Shown here: positions 1-8,535 of the stretch, one piece after another
How the letters are laid out: the number at the start of each line of letters is the position of its first letter
How positions within the stretch are numbered: position 1 is the stretch's first letter
Assembly (NCBI GenBank): GCA_024276745.1
Contig: JAJRWN010000101.1
Span: 1-36,002, forward strand
Origin: Bacteroidota bacterium
GTDB taxonomy: Bacteria; Bacteroidota; Bacteroidia; Chitinophagales; S012-47
Length of the DNA stretch: 36,002 nucleotides
Reading direction: 5' to 3'
Translations under genes and position numbers: made by a program
Notes under the pieces: model-generated
What the model saw: only the letters and a program-made list of their open reading frames with translations
The model's database searches: none
Told to the model about the DNA's origin: nothing

Positions 1-911
1 ATTCTCAACCGGCTCAACTTATCGGGAATGTAAACTGGATATTTGGTGATGGTCAGAGTGCGGTAGGACATCAGGTAACACATGGCTACAACACTCCGGG
101 AACCTATCAGGTCATGGCGCTCATTACCGATACACTGAACAGTTGCCAGGACACCCTATACTTAAGTATCACCGTAACTCAAGGACCTGCAGCCGGATTC
201 TATAACGATACTGTTTGTATTGGCGACACTACTTTTTTTACCGATACAAGCACCGGAAATACCGTTACATGGTATTGGGATTTTGGCGATGGCGATACTT
301 CCTGGCTCCAATCTCCGGCTCATTTGTTCTCACGGGCAGATACATTTTGGGTATTCCACAAAATCTGGGATGCACAAGGTTGCTGGGATACTATTACTCA
401 GCATGTATTTATTGATTCATTACTACCTGTTGCTGCTTTCACGTTCAATATCACAAGTGGCAATACGGTTCAGTTCAGCAGCACTTCACAAAATGCACAT
501 AGTTGGTTTTGGGATTTTGGAGATGGAAGCATAGATACATCAGCATTTCCTGTACATACTTTTACTGATAGTAGCCTCGTTACACTAATCGTTAATAATG
601 GATGCGGTAGCGATACGATTGCTCACTTTATTACATTTACGGGCATTGTTCATCAGGCTATTCCTGGCCTAAGCATTTTTCCTAATCCAAATACAGGTAA
701 CTTTATTTTACGTATTGAAAATGTAAGTGATCATAGCATAAAACTTGAAATATCAAATATTAATGCTACATTAGTACTTACGAAACAACTCGAAGCGAAT
801 AAACCCATTATTCAGCAAAGTGTTGATTTAAGCCAATATGCCAAAGGAATTTATATACTAAAAGTCATCAATACACATTCGACATTAATAAAGAAAATAG
901 TATTACAATAA
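1..911 (+). CDS. PKD-repeat T9SS type A sorting domain protein (5' partial)
   Basis: This is the C-terminal part of a large secreted protein. The reading frame is open from base 3, so the first in-frame ATG (114) is internal: the codons before it already encode a PKD repeat with the motif WIFGDG. Three PKD-type Ig-like domains follow one another, marked by WIFGDG, WYWDFGDGD and WFWDFGDGS. The last ~80 residues form a T9SS type A sorting domain, beginning at the SIFPNPNTG motif and ending KGIYILKV...KKIVLQ. By family knowledge, such proteins cross the inner membrane by Sec and the outer membrane by T9SS, and are anchored to the surface or released. No catalytic domain lies in the visible part, so the function is unknown. 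A weak hairpin with a T-run follows the stop. Confidence 0.9.
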   Translation, partial: SQPAQLIGNVNWIFGDGQSAVGHQVTHGYNTPGTYQVMALITDTLNSCQDTLYLSITVTQGPAAGFYNDTVCIGDTTFFTDTSTGNTVTWYWDFGDGDTSWLQSPAHLFSRADTFWVFHKIWDAQGCWDTITQHVFIDSLLPVAAFTFNITSGNTVQFSSTSQNAHSWFWDFGDGSIDTSAFPVHTFTDSSLVTLIVNNGCGSDTIAHFITFTGIVHQAIPGLSIFPNPNTGNFILRIENVSDHSIKLEISNINATLVLTKQLEANKPIIQQSVDLSQYAKGIYILKVINTHSTLIKKIVLQ

Positions 912-912
912 A

Positions 913-932
913 TCCGTTACGGAGATTTTTTT
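913..932 (+). terminator. Weak terminator or attenuator-like hairpin
   Basis: A 4-base stem (TCCG, loop TTA, CGGA) begins 2 bases after the stop of the upstream gene and is followed by seven T residues. The stem is short, so termination is probably partial. The next gene starts at 951. Confidence 0.35.
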
Positions 933-950
933 ATTAAAAAGTAATTACCG

Positions 951-2543
951 ATGAGAACACTTTTATTTCTACTACTATTTGCTAATGCTTTTTACACTTA
1001 TTGTCAAAATACCTTTGAACGCGAATTCTCGTTGCCCGGTGATACGGTATCTTCGTGGATTTGGATAAAAGATATGATAGCTACTCAAAACCAGGGAATA
1101 AAAGTACTGGGAAGGTTTTACGATGGGAAAAACCCGTCAAGCGGTGGAAACTTTACAGCCGATATGGATAATGACGGCCTTCTTTCGAATATCGTTTATT
1201 ATTGGTTTATGGATCCGGCCAACACCATTATTGAATCTCAAAACGGAGGATATATATTGGCAGGAGACGATATAGATATTGGTTTTATGATGCGCGTTAA
1301 TGACCAAGGAAATATAGTTTGGCAAAAACATTATGAAAATGATGATGAAGTTGAACTGTATGAAACCATCGAAACAAGCACAGGCAATCTAATATCTACC
1401 GGAGAAATTGATGATTGGGGTGATTATCATTTATTTATAAAAACCAATCAAAACGGAGATACGCTTTGGACACGTATGTATCTCGATGGAGGAGAAGGCT
1501 ATGCAATGGCCCTCATGCCGGATGACGGTACCGTATCTACAGGCGATGCTTTTTTATACCCGGTTTCGTTTGGAAATGGCGATATTCCCGTTATACGGCT
1601 CGATAAAGACGGAAATCCACTTTGGATAAAAATTTATGGTGATTCGGCCAACCAATATGGCAATAGCATTTTATACACCGCTCAACAAAGTATCCTTGTG
1701 GGAGGTGCTACCGGTCATTTACCTTCCGATACACTTCATACCGATCAGAATGCGTTTATTATGAACCTCGACCGGCAAGGGAATATATTATGGTATCTCG
1801 AGATAGATGACCACGGTGGGAATGAATATGTACAAAAACTAATTGAAGATTGTTCAGGTGATTATATCGCTGCTGTTTATCATAGCAATCCGGTCGATAG
1901 CAGTAAATATGCCCTTTTACTGGATATATCACCTTCCGGGCAGATTGAATGGAGTAAAAAATATGGGCAAGATAATCATCAGATTCAATATATTGCAGAC
2001 TTAATTGAAACCCCGGATGACGGATTTTTATTATCATGTCAAACCTATCAAGCCGTCAATCAATCAGGAAACATCATAAAAACATTCATCATAAAAACAG
2101 ATGCTTCAGGAAACAGTCATTGCAGCGATGCCGATTTAAGTCTGCAAGAACAAACAAGAACTATCCAATCTATGGACGACAATACCCAGGGCTGGTTTCC
2201 GATTGATGTTTACGATGCCTCGTTTAAAGACGGTAGAGATACCATCTTCGGTTTAGATTACACAACTTATTGCGCCACTCAATCCTTTTTTACAAATGAC
2301 AGTTTATTCTTGTATCCTAATCCTGCCCCGCAAGGTTCTTTCAATCTCTATAAAAGAGGCTGTCCCGATCAAGCTTTCGAAATAAATATCTTCAATGCTT
2401 TAGGTCAAAAAGTATATAATCGTAATGCCGCTGCCGGTGAAATCATCAATCAAGCCTATGATTTAGATTTGCAGCGAGGAGTGTATATCTTGAAATTTGA
2501 ACAAAACAATCGTAAAATAATTAAAAAATTTGTGGTCGATTAA
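951..2543 (+). CDS. T9SS type A sorting domain protein with beta-propeller-like repeats
   Basis: A 530-residue secreted protein. Residues 1-19 are a Sec signal peptide (basic MR, hydrophobic LLFLLLFANAF, then YCQ). The body carries repeated strand units of the type LDKDGNPLWIKIYG, LDRQGNILWYLEI and DISPSGQIEWSKKYG, which resemble the delta-60/PQQ-like propeller repeats common in Bacteroidota surface proteins. The C-terminal ~80 residues begin with LYPNPAPQGSF and end GVYILKFEQNN..KKFVVD, a type A sorting domain for T9SS. It lies 39 bases after the previous T9SS gene, on the same strand. No enzyme motif was found; substrate and role are unknown. A binding or adhesive role is possible but is inference. 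Confidence 0.88.
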   Translation: MRTLLFLLLFANAFYTYCQNTFEREFSLPGDTVSSWIWIKDMIATQNQGIKVLGRFYDGKNPSSGGNFTADMDNDGLLSNIVYYWFMDPANTIIESQNGGYILAGDDIDIGFMMRVNDQGNIVWQKHYENDDEVELYETIETSTGNLISTGEIDDWGDYHLFIKTNQNGDTLWTRMYLDGGEGYAMALMPDDGTVSTGDAFLYPVSFGNGDIPVIRLDKDGNPLWIKIYGDSANQYGNSILYTAQQSILVGGATGHLPSDTLHTDQNAFIMNLDRQGNILWYLEIDDHGGNEYVQKLIEDCSGDYIAAVYHSNPVDSSKYALLLDISPSGQIEWSKKYGQDNHQIQYIADLIETPDDGFLLSCQTYQAVNQSGNIIKTFIIKTDASGNSHCSDADLSLQEQTRTIQSMDDNTQGWFPIDVYDASFKDGRDTIFGLDYTTYCATQSFFTNDSLFLYPNPAPQGSFNLYKRGCPDQAFEINIFNALGQKVYNRNAAAGEIINQAYDLDLQRGVYILKFEQNNRKIIKKFVVD

Positions 2544-2680
2544 ATGTGTGATATTTTACAAAATGAGCTAATCAGATTGTTTCGAAATATCCTTCATAAA
2601 TCCTACCCCGATTTACCCTCAACTATTTCGGTATCATGATGCAACTAGATGTAGTTTTCAGGGTATAGTTCACCCTTTAG

Positions 2681-3027
2681 AAAAAGATATATTTTAATTG
2701 TAAGCTCATCAGCAAAAACAAACTAAACACACTTGAATTAAGTGGAATTGCCCATAAACTGGCTCATCAGGTATCGTAGCACAAGCGTTCTTTTATACGG
2801 AAACGGCTTTCCCTGTCACTTTATTTAGTTTCAGAAAAATAGAAAAGGAAGCTGACTACATCACTATAGAACGAGGAATGGAAAAAGCATTGTTGGCCGA
2901 ACGGATTTCACTGCAAAAACGAGATTACAAGTAGCAAAGATTACCAAATAAAGTAGCATCATTTTATCTTAATCCTGAAGAAATCGATGCCTATATAAAA
3001 ACACTTTGTAAGCGTGCAATAAATTGA
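2681..3027 (+). pseudogene. Decayed HExxH-type (putative metallopeptidase-like) gene
   Basis: This gap of 533 bases between genes holds no intact frame but has clear coding traces. One frame (2681-2776) reads ...LELSGIAHKLAHQVS and then stops. A second frame picks up at 2776 as VAQAFFYTETAFPVTLF, then KIEKEADYITIERGMEKAL, reaches a TAG at 2932-2934, and continues in frame to VASFYLNPEEIDAYIKTL with a TGA at 3025-3027. The order HxxxH, then an acidic ExxxD helix with an ERG element, then YLxPEEI resembles small Bacteroidota proteins carrying an HExxH zinc motif. Here the motif is HKLAH, so the catalytic glutamate is lost, and there is one frameshift and one internal stop. The family assignment is from recall and is moderate at best. 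Bases 2544-2680 show nothing recognisable. Confidence 0.45.
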
Positions 3028-3076
3028 TAAACCCTTAATCAGTAACATTCAATTAAGTGAAAATGATTAATATTGC

Positions 3077-3406
3077 ATGCTGATGATACGCAAACGGTTT
3101 ACAGCATCTTTATTATTATTCGTCATTATACTATTTGGTGTATTGCGAATCGGGCATCTAAGCCTGTGTAAACACGAAGCACAAACTATTTGTCATCCAC
3201 ATCATCAAAAACATATCCACAATTTTCCAAACGAATGTGCTGTTTGTCATTTCACTTTATCGGTATTTGAATCACCAGTAGCAACAGGATTGCAAATAGT
3301 AGCTATTTTGCATCCCGTAGATCGCGAAGAAGTACAGATTCATCAATATAAATTGGTCTGTCTTTACACAGCTGCTCAAAGAGCTCCTCCTCAAGTTCCT
3401 GCCTGA
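3077..3406 (+). CDS. Small Cys/His-rich membrane-anchored protein of the metal-uptake locus
   Basis: A 109-residue protein with one N-terminal hydrophobic segment (about residues 9-28, signal anchor or signal peptide). A metal-ligand-rich stretch follows: CKHEAQTICHPHHQKHIH, then NECAVCHF, with four cysteines and eight histidines between residues 31 and 59. It ends RAPPQVPA; a terminal RAPP is typical of short His-rich Bacteroidota proteins that precede metal-transport genes. Two ATGs compete (3077 and 3083, both giving a basic MIRKR start). It lies directly upstream of an outer-membrane barrel, ZnuA-like and ZnuB-like genes. I infer a periplasmic or envelope zinc/copper-binding accessory role. 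This is not demonstrated. Confidence 0.7.
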   Translation: MLMIRKRFTASLLLFVIILFGVLRIGHLSLCKHEAQTICHPHHQKHIHNFPNECAVCHFTLSVFESPVATGLQIVAILHPVDREEVQIHQYKLVCLYTAAQRAPPQVPA

Positions 3407-3410
3407 TTAA

Positions 3411-3468
3411 TCGATTCATTTTTTAAATCGAATTTTCTGCTAAGCTCAGATGCTTGAAACAGAAAATT
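3411..3468 (+). promoter_or_regulatory. Nested hairpins in the gap before the outer-membrane barrel gene
   Basis: Two stem-loops lie in the 90-base gap between the Cys/His-rich gene and the barrel gene. The first has arms TCGATT (3411-3416) and AATCGA (3426-3431). The second has perfect 9-base arms AATTTTCTG (3431-3439) and CAGAAAATT (3460-3468), with an inner 4-base stem AAGC (3442-3445) / GCTT (3452-3455). The two structures share base 3431, so they may exclude each other. Possible roles are partial termination, RNA processing or a regulatory leader. No function is proven. Confidence 0.4.
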
Positions 3469-3496
3469 AATTTTCAACTATTTAAATCATTTGATT

Positions 3497-4627
3497 ATGA
3501 AAGCAATTGGAATATCTATACTGATTATGCTTATCACAACTGCTACCAAAACATATAGCCAGACCGATTCTTTTTCACAAGATTCGCTCTTGCAAGTCAT
3601 AAGTAGTGAGATGAACGAAGTATCTTCCGGCAATGGAGCTGGTCGATCACTGAGTATATCAAACCCACGTATTTCGGTTATTGGAGACCTGCAAACCTGG
3701 TATCAGCCAAACAAGCAGCATTCGCTTGGAGCAGCATTGAATGAAATGGAATTTGCCTTTCAATCAGCTGTTGATCCTTATGCAAGAGCCGATGTATTTT
3801 TTACCGTAGAACATAATGCCGAAACAGGAGAAAATTCGGCAGGAATCGAAGAAGCCTATGTAACGACTTTATCGTTGCCGGCACAGCTTCAATTAAGAGC
3901 AGGCCGAATAAAACCAGCTTTTGGGCGCATCAATACACCACATTCTCACACCAACCATTTTCTTGACTATCCCGGTTCGTGGAGTCAATTGTTTGATCAG
4001 GGACTGGCAGGCGATGGTTTTTCGCTAAGTTGGTTGATACCGCAAACTTTGTTTTACCAGGAATTGACAGCCGAAGTAATGAACGGTGCCATTGAAAGTC
4101 CGGTATTTTCCACACAGCCACAGCAAGGTTTATTGTATTCGGCTCATCTGAAAAATTTCTTTGAATTAAACGAAAATATGACGCTGGAAATAGGCTTGAG
4201 TGCTTTATCGGGGCAAAATGATTCTTCCGACAACAGCCATATTCTCGGTGGAGATTTAACCTTAAAATGGAAACCATTACAAATGAACACTTACAAAAGT
4301 ATTAGCTGGCAAAGCGAAGTATATCTGGCTTCGCTGGGACAGGGTTCTATCGGTAGTGCACAATCATTAGGGATGTATTCGATGTTGAGTTGGCAATTTG
4401 CCAAACGTTGGATTGCTACAGGACGCTACGATTACAGCAATGTGATCAAGGGTAATGCGCTAAAACATCCATGGACAGCAGCATTATTATTTGGTTGGTA
4501 TGCCACCGAATTTCAAAAACTTGAAATTGAATCAAGCTGGAATAATCAATATTCAGGTCAAAACGGACCGGGAGTAAAACTGAGATGGATTTTTGTCATC
4601 GGCTCACATGGTGCGCATCAATATTAA
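3497..4627 (+). CDS. Outer-membrane beta-barrel protein of the metal-uptake locus
   Basis: A 376-residue protein starting at ATG 3497; the TTG two codons upstream is less likely because MKAIGISILIMLITTATKTYSQ is a complete signal peptide from the ATG. The mature part alternates polar and aromatic residues as in beta-barrels. It includes VIGDLQTWYQPNK, LNEMEFAFQSAVDPYARAD, GIEEAYVTTLSLPAQLQLRAGRIKPAFGRINTPHSH and a C-terminal strand ending LRWIFVIGSHGAHQY. This pattern (AGR...FGRIN...H..FLDYPG) matches porin-like or 'zinc-regulated' outer-membrane proteins of Bacteroidota. There is no TonB-box or plug domain, so it is a barrel rather than a full TonB receptor. It sits 22 bases before the ZnuA-like gene. 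Probable role: passage of metal ions or complexes across the outer membrane (inference). Confidence 0.75.
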   Translation: MKAIGISILIMLITTATKTYSQTDSFSQDSLLQVISSEMNEVSSGNGAGRSLSISNPRISVIGDLQTWYQPNKQHSLGAALNEMEFAFQSAVDPYARADVFFTVEHNAETGENSAGIEEAYVTTLSLPAQLQLRAGRIKPAFGRINTPHSHTNHFLDYPGSWSQLFDQGLAGDGFSLSWLIPQTLFYQELTAEVMNGAIESPVFSTQPQQGLLYSAHLKNFFELNENMTLEIGLSALSGQNDSSDNSHILGGDLTLKWKPLQMNTYKSISWQSEVYLASLGQGSIGSAQSLGMYSMLSWQFAKRWIATGRYDYSNVIKGNALKHPWTAALLFGWYATEFQKLEIESSWNNQYSGQNGPGVKLRWIFVIGSHGAHQY

Positions 4628-4649
4628 TCATTATCAAAAACAAAAAATC

Positions 4650-5561
4650 ATGAAACATAAAAACATATTATTATTCTTATTAATTTCCATATCAGGAATC
4701 CGGGCTAATGCCAGTGGAAAAATCAAAGTCGTCACAACGCTGACCGATTTAAAAAGTATTACAGAAATCATTGGAGGTGATTTGGTTGAAGTAAGCTCCA
4801 TTGCCACGGGTTATCAAAACCCACATTTTGTCGATCCTAAACCAAGTTATATCATCAAACTGTCGAAAGCCGATATGTTTGTAACCATTGGACTTGATTT
4901 GGAAAACGGTTGGTCACCTTCCCTGCTAAACAGTTCGAGAAATGCCAGGATTCAAAAAGGAGCTCCCGGATATGTCGATGCTTCTGAAAATATTTCTCTT
5001 TTGCAAGTACCCAATAGTATAAGCCGCCAACAAGGTGATATACATATATTTGGGAATCCACATTATTGGCTCGATCCGATGAGAGGTAAACTGATTGCCC
5101 GGAATATTTACAATGGTTTGCTTAGAATATCGCCCGAAAACAAAAATTATTTTGCTAAAAACCTAGCTGCATTTATAGCAAAAATTGACCGCCAAGATAA
5201 AATATGGAAAAATGCCTTGGCACCCTATGATGGGATGAAAGTAATTGTCTATCACAACGAATGGGTATATTTTGAAAAACATTTTGGGCTCAAAGTGGTA
5301 GATTTTCTTGAGCCGAAACCCGGCATCCCTCCCACTCCTTCTCAATTGGTGAAAGTGATCAATGAAGTAAAAGCCAATAATATTAAACTCATTATAACAT
5401 CGCCATATTTTCCGACCAAATCTGCTGATGTGGTAGCCCGGCAAACCGGGGCCAAAGTAGTAGTGTTGGCTACTTCAGTCGGAGCAGAAGATGAAATTAA
5501 AGACTATTTCGATTTATTCGACTACGATGTACATCAAATTGTCAATCACCTAAAACCTTAA
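4650..5561 (+). CDS. Metal ABC transporter substrate-binding protein (ZnuA/TroA-like)
   Basis: A 303-residue periplasmic solute-binding protein of the cluster A-I (ZnuA/PsaA) family. I place the start at ATG 4650, where a signal peptide MKHKNILLFLLISISGIRANA begins; starting earlier would overlap the barrel gene. Metal-ligand candidates are His59 in GYQNPHFVDPKPS, the His of FGNPHYWLDP, and the His of VYHNEWVYF. The usual fourth ligand (Asp/Glu near a DPL motif) is not obvious. Instead there is LATSVGAEDEIKDYFDLFDY, which I recall as normal in a Bacteroidota subgroup. There is no long His-rich loop as in ZnuA proper. The permease gene follows after 3 bases, so translation is probably coupled. 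Zinc is the likeliest substrate given the His ligands and the Cys/His-rich neighbour; manganese or iron cannot be excluded. Confidence 0.88.
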   Translation: MKHKNILLFLLISISGIRANASGKIKVVTTLTDLKSITEIIGGDLVEVSSIATGYQNPHFVDPKPSYIIKLSKADMFVTIGLDLENGWSPSLLNSSRNARIQKGAPGYVDASENISLLQVPNSISRQQGDIHIFGNPHYWLDPMRGKLIARNIYNGLLRISPENKNYFAKNLAAFIAKIDRQDKIWKNALAPYDGMKVIVYHNEWVYFEKHFGLKVVDFLEPKPGIPPTPSQLVKVINEVKANNIKLIITSPYFPTKSADVVARQTGAKVVVLATSVGAEDEIKDYFDLFDYDVHQIVNHLKP

Positions 5562-5564
5562 ATC

Positions 5565-6377
5565 ATGTTCGAAATGTTTCAATTACCTTTTATGGTATTA
5601 GCTTTTGAAGCTATCTTAATAAGTGCTATATTATTGTCTTACCTTGGGTTTCACGTAGTGAACAGAGGAATTGTTTTTGTTGATTTGGCTTTGGGGCAAA
5701 TATCCATGCTGGGGGTAGCTTTTGGTGCCTTCCTGGGATTTAGCGGCAACGAAATACCTATCGCTTTTACCCTGGCAGGAGCCTTATTGATGTCGATGAT
5801 AAATATTCGCGACCCGAGGCTAAAACAAGAAGCCGTTATTGGAATTTTTTACGCATTTGCATCGGCTTTAACCGTATTATTGATATCAAAAACACCTCAT
5901 GGAGATGCCGATATACAGGAAGTATTGTTTGGCAGTGTATTGGCCGTCAGCCCTGAAGAATTAAAAACTACCGGAATTGTGTTTGGCATTATCGCAATAC
6001 TCCATGTGTTTTTTATCAAACATTTCCTGAAACTTACTAAAATAATTGGCAGCGGAGAAGCGGTTAAATTATTGAATATTTGGAATATTTTATTTTTCCT
6101 CAGCATAGGATTAACCATTGTTTTTGCCGTAGAAATAAATGGAGTAATACCGGTATTTTCATTTTTAATTATACCCGTAGTTTCCGGGATGTTATTGTTT
6201 AAATCCGAAAAGCATGTTATCCTATTCGCTTTATTGCTGGCCGCATCAGGAGCCTTTATTGGTCTTAATTTATCATTCAATTACGATTTTCCGGCAGGAG
6301 CTTCGGTGGTCAGTGCATTGGGGGTATTGTTTATATTATCCTGGATATTCCGATTGATGAAGCAAAAGCCATCATAA
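5565..6377 (+). CDS. Metal ABC transporter permease (ZnuB-like)
   Basis: A 270-residue inner-membrane protein with about seven to eight hydrophobic helices, of the ABC-3 family. Family signs are the early segment FHVVNRGIVFVDLALGQISMLGVAFG (the usual G.HVV.RG..F..dALs/AhI/q..mlG pattern), the EAVIGIFYAFASALTVLL helix and the late VFSFLIIPVVSGMLL helix. It would form the transmembrane channel for the metal delivered by the preceding binding protein, whose stop codon is only 3 bases upstream. No gene for the ABC ATPase (ZnuC) follows; the next gene, 121 bases on, is a T9SS cargo protein. The ATPase is presumably encoded elsewhere. Confidence 0.88.
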   Translation: MFEMFQLPFMVLAFEAILISAILLSYLGFHVVNRGIVFVDLALGQISMLGVAFGAFLGFSGNEIPIAFTLAGALLMSMINIRDPRLKQEAVIGIFYAFASALTVLLISKTPHGDADIQEVLFGSVLAVSPEELKTTGIVFGIIAILHVFFIKHFLKLTKIIGSGEAVKLLNIWNILFFLSIGLTIVFAVEINGVIPVFSFLIIPVVSGMLLFKSEKHVILFALLLAASGAFIGLNLSFNYDFPAGASVVSALGVLFILSWIFRLMKQKPS

Positions 6378-6498
6378 TGTAAAACTTCATTGATAAATAT
6401 GGCTTTGATCCGGTAAAAATGATGATATTTTAAAGGTATTCAATTATATTTACCCTATCGAAACTAAAGCTTATTTGTAAAAACAATTATTTTATCTT

Positions 6499-8418
6499 AT
6501 GAAAAAACTAATACTCTTAGTAGCGGTTATTGCCTTCGGCAGCAGCATGCAGGCGCAACATGAAGCCAGACAATTGCTTCCGCTCAACCCGGAAATGCTT
6601 AATACTGATATGAACATACAGCAAGGAAATCATCCGGCAATTCCCCGAAATATCAATGACAGAGGTCCGGTGAGTTTTATTCAGCTTGGTAGCTCATACA
6701 ATATATATTCTATTCTGCTCAATGGTCAGAATATGGTTATGTACAACAGTGATATTAATGCTTTAACTTTTATTCATCGTCAAAATGACGGTGGCAATGG
6801 TGGTTCGGGTGTACTCAGTTTTGATGTATCAACCGATGGTGGTTTAAACTGGATTGTAAATACCGGCCCTCTAACACCCGGTATTGTTTCAGGATCGGCA
6901 GCAACAAACGGATGCCGGTATCCTTCTGCTACCATTTATAATCCTACCGGAAACACCAATGCATCAAACGCATATATCGTGGGCATGGGTCCGGCTCTTG
7001 TACCCGGTCAATCATGGGGTTATTTGTTTCAGGTATCTTCAAAACTGGATGGAAGCAATGTAAGCGAAAACTATCCGCTTAACCCGGGTAATCCTTATGC
7101 TTTTCATCCTTATGGTATGGATATTACGCCAAATGGAACTGCATATAACATCTCTACACTGTACAATAATTCGGGTGATGCTACACTCGATACAATTACA
7201 TACAGTAAGTTTTTCTTAAACAGAGGTGATTTTAACTCAGCAAACAAAAACTTTGATTGGTCTACCGTTGATACTTTTGCACCTAATTTCTTTCGCTATG
7301 TGAGTAGCTTTTCAGGGTATGAAGTAAATTTTGCCGGTACATGGAATATGGCTTTTAGTCCTGACGGGATGACCGGTTATGTTGTAGTAATCGGTGCCGA
7401 AAAAGGAGGTGTCGATACTGTTCCAAAACCTATAGTATGGAAAAGTACAGACGGTGGAAGCACTTGGGGGGCATTAGGTGATTTCGATTTTGGATCATTA
7501 CCCTTGATGCAAAATGTAATTGTACCAACCCAACAAGGAGATGTAAGACCTTATTTCAGCGGTGCCGATGTGGTGGTTGATAATAATGGCAGATTACATA
7601 TTTTTTGTGAAGTATTATCACAATTTTCGAGCAATGCCGATTCCGTAACTTATATCTACAACAATCCTCAAACCAATGGTTTTCATACTGCATTTTTGAT
7701 GGATGTAAGCGGTTCGGGAGCGCTTGATATAGATGCTATTATGATTGATACCATTTACAATTCAGATGGTACTTTACCTGATGGCTCAGGAGGTAATTTA
7801 GGCATTGACAGCCGGGTTCAAGTATCGAGAAGTGAAGACGGTAAGAAAATATTTTATAGTTGGTGTGCAACCGATGTAGCTACTGCCGGAACCACCGATA
7901 ATATTCTGCCGAATGTCCTTGGTCGTGGATTGGATGTGGCCACAGGAAAACTTACCTATATCAAAAACTTTACTTTAAACTCAGCCTTTGACGGTTCGGT
8001 CTTCTATCCTACTCTGTCTCCGGTAAGCATATCGCAAGGTGATGATTATGACTATGAAATGCCTATTGTCTTTGCCGAACCGGGTGCTACTGCCCTTGAT
8101 GCTCCACAATACTATTTCATTAAAGGTGCAGGATTTAATGAAAATGATTTTGGTGCAACAGGTCCTATTGGAATTAAAACCAACCAAATTCCGGCATTGA
8201 GCCTTTATCCAAACCCAAGCAATGGTTTAGTTTATGTTCATGCAGGTAGAGCAAACGGAACAATAGAAGTGTTCAACCTGATTGGAAAATCTATTATGAT
8301 AACTCAATTGGTCAATGGAACAGCTACGCTAGACCTTTCTAAAGAGGCCACCGGAGTATATCTTGTGAAAGTTGCTATTGACGGTCAGAACAGCGTTTAT
8401 AAAATTGCAGTACAATAA
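6499..8418 (+). CDS. T9SS type A sorting domain protein with Asp-box (sialidase-like propeller) motifs
   Basis: A 639-residue secreted protein. The signal peptide is MKKLILLVAVIAFGSSMQAQ. Two Asp-box motifs, VSTDGGLNWIV and KSTDGGSTWGAL, are the SxDxGxxW turns found in BNR/sialidase-like beta-propellers. Other repeated strand units include GADVVVDNNGRLHIFCEV and VQVSRSEDGKKIFYSWCA. No sialidase catalytic set (Arg triad, Tyr/Glu) can be assigned, so enzymatic activity is unsupported. The C-terminal domain from LSLYPNPSNGLVYVHAGRA to GVYLVKVAIDGQNSVYKIAVQ is a type A sorting domain. It is transcribed alone: 121 bases separate it from the permease gene and a strong terminator follows. Confidence 0.88.
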   Translation: MKKLILLVAVIAFGSSMQAQHEARQLLPLNPEMLNTDMNIQQGNHPAIPRNINDRGPVSFIQLGSSYNIYSILLNGQNMVMYNSDINALTFIHRQNDGGNGGSGVLSFDVSTDGGLNWIVNTGPLTPGIVSGSAATNGCRYPSATIYNPTGNTNASNAYIVGMGPALVPGQSWGYLFQVSSKLDGSNVSENYPLNPGNPYAFHPYGMDITPNGTAYNISTLYNNSGDATLDTITYSKFFLNRGDFNSANKNFDWSTVDTFAPNFFRYVSSFSGYEVNFAGTWNMAFSPDGMTGYVVVIGAEKGGVDTVPKPIVWKSTDGGSTWGALGDFDFGSLPLMQNVIVPTQQGDVRPYFSGADVVVDNNGRLHIFCEVLSQFSSNADSVTYIYNNPQTNGFHTAFLMDVSGSGALDIDAIMIDTIYNSDGTLPDGSGGNLGIDSRVQVSRSEDGKKIFYSWCATDVATAGTTDNILPNVLGRGLDVATGKLTYIKNFTLNSAFDGSVFYPTLSPVSISQGDDYDYEMPIVFAEPGATALDAPQYYFIKGAGFNENDFGATGPIGIKTNQIPALSLYPNPSNGLVYVHAGRANGTIEVFNLIGKSIMITQLVNGTATLDLSKEATGVYLVKVAIDGQNSVYKIAVQ

Positions 8419-8443
8419 GCTGAACAACTAATCTTTTTTATTC

Positions 8444-8479
8444 AAAAAGCACAATGACAACAACATTGTGCTTTTTTTT
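8444..8479 (+). terminator. Strong intrinsic terminator after the Asp-box T9SS gene
   Basis: A perfect 13-base stem (8444-8456 with 8464-8476, core GCACAATG/CATTGTGC), a 7-base loop, and a run of eight T residues. It lies 25 bases after the stop codon and separates this gene from comEC. Confidence 0.88.
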
Positions 8480-8535
8480 GTATCTGTTAATATATTCTGT
8501 ATATTTATATATCCTTATACAGATTCTAAACTGCC

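Noticed and set aside
1759-2037. Minus-strand open frame inside the second T9SS gene
   Set aside because: It is the reverse reading of a well-supported coding region and shows no protein-like features.
3058-3077. Possible Zur/Fur-like box (TGAAAAT...ATATTGCA) ahead of the Cys/His-rich gene
   Set aside because: Only the outer TGnAA/TTnCA bases are symmetric; the inner bases do not pair, and the position is where a regulator site would be wanted, which invites over-reading.
4593-4649. Earlier TTG start for the ZnuA-like gene overlapping the barrel gene
   Set aside because: It would add 19 polar residues before a complete signal peptide that begins at ATG 4650.
5428-5561. Loss of the fourth metal ligand in the ZnuA-like protein as a defect
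   Set aside because: The VGAEDEI...YFDLFDY ending matches what I recall of a Bacteroidota subgroup, so it is probably normal for that branch.
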